This document shows, piece after piece, positions 62,980-64,000 of a stretch of 64,000 bases of DNA. The stretch is from the NCBI GenBank assembly GCA_038502055.1, contig JAXRKN010000038.1, positions 372,001 through 436,000 of the forward strand, written 5' to 3'. The stretch comes from Tanytarsus gracilentus (taxonomy: Eukaryota; Arthropoda; Insecta; Diptera; Chironomidae). Each line of letters begins with the position of its first letter. The stretch's first letter is position 1. The translations under genes and the position numbers were made by a program. A model generated the notes under the pieces. It saw nothing but the letters and a program-made list of their open reading frames with translations. It was not told the origin of the DNA and searched no databases.

Positions 62980-64000
62980 CGCATCGGTAGTAGAAAACGG
63001 ATCATAAGTGGGTCAAGGCCAGATCGCAGAACAAAAATGCATCATGTTACGACACGTGCAATCTTAGTTTGTCCATCTAATTGAGTTATTTTCTATTTCT
63101 CACTCGCAAATTAACAAAAGACTTGAGACACTGTCGCTATGTGCTATGTCGAGTGGCTTGCTGTCAATCGTTCATCTCTGCGATCTCTTTGTGTAGAATT
63201 TGTTGCGCAAGTGGCATTTCCTGAACACGATCTCATTAAACATTAATCACATTGACATTTTCCATGTTTACATTGCACTCGCTCGGCTGCTCGTTTTGCT
63301 TAAGCAAGCCAGCGGAAATTCTTCACAATTCAAAAAGATAATTGACAAGCAAAGAAGAGGAAAAAACGGCGAAAGGCAGTGAGAGACACGCGAGAATATC
63401 ATCGCCATAGATGACGGCCGAAGACGATGGTAATTGAGTGTATTGGATCGCACACACCGTCGTGATGCTGCGTTTTTATTATTGTCTCGCATCCTGACGC
63501 GTAAGGCGCGATATAACAACAGCTTTAATTTAGTTTTGTGGTTAAGTCAAGGTTGATGAGGTTCGGCATCGCGATCGATCGATCGAGCCGCAGACAAAGA
63601 AGAAGAAAAAAATTCAGCATAAAATGATTCTGATGGGAGCATCAATGGCGATGATTGATTTTGTTATTTTCAGTGGTTTTGCAATAATCTTTTAAAGACG
63701 ATTTTGATTGATTTCTACCAAGAATTTAAATTCTCATTTGAACTTCAATTTGGTGTGAAAAATTGGCCATTGTGCAACATCCTGAAATGCCGCCGCGTCA
63801 AACTTCCGTGCGTGGTTGATTTTTAATGAGTTTAAAACAACTTCATGTAACATGTTCGAGTTGGCAATATAACAAGAATAGAGGAAAAGAACAAACAAGT
63901 TTGACCTCGATTTCGATATCGTAAGATTTGTTTTTAAACAAACATCCAGCAGCCGATTGAACACGTTAAAAATGCAGATCAAGTTCATGCATTATGGAAT

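Larger units (their letters stand above)
59084..64000 (+). other. Intron of ADAMTS-type gene running off the right edge
   Basis: It starts with a GTGAGC donor. No further ADAMTS exon (no Cys-rich propeptide end, no HExxH) was found before the window ends, so the intron is at least 4.9 kb or the next exon was missed. It contains hairpins H14 and H12. A short (ATCG)n run is at about 63570. Confidence 0.55.

Overview
The window looks like the nuclear genome of an insect, most probably a fly of the midge/mosquito type. It is AT-rich, has GT-AG introns (some only 55-80 bp, others many kb) and carries four animal genes for cell-surface, matrix or signalling proteins. There are no operons, bacterial-style genes or CRISPR arrays. 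The species call is inference; the gene families are read directly from reconstructed exons.

Layout. (1) 406-4035, plus strand: the 3' two thirds of a Sidestep-family immunoglobulin receptor (Ig domains, FN3, one membrane span, cytoplasmic tail with a PDZ-type C terminus); its 5' exons lie left of the window. (2) 10330-15122, plus: a complete seven-exon integrin beta subunit of 802 residues, divergent and most like the insect beta-nu type. (3) 24378-27292, minus: a complete seven-exon TRIM45-like protein of 778 residues (RING, two B-boxes, coiled coil, filamin repeat), with a neat Inr+DPE core promoter. (4) 41211 to beyond 59083, plus: the start of an ADAMTS-type metalloprotease gene (signal peptide and propeptide exons) with introns of 5.8 and 11.4 kb; its catalytic part lies beyond the right edge.

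The remaining roughly 50 kb is intergenic or intronic. It is not blank. It holds two families of 0.7-1.0 kb non-autonomous mobile elements (A and B) that have different ends but share the same central ~120-129 bp tandem repeat. It also holds a terminal-inverted-repeat element (C) with a 9-10 bp target duplication, into which a B copy is nested. In addition there is a scattered set of at least 13 short hairpins (about 50-240 bp) whose arms end in variants of AAGGGGTGGACACTT, and several longer foldbacks, including a near-perfect 55-bp-arm hairpin at 45900-46066. These hairpins and the modular A/B elements are the least expected content.

The genes are not an obvious functional cluster. Three encode adhesion or matrix proteins (Sidestep receptor, integrin beta, ADAMTS), but nothing in the sequence shows co-regulation.
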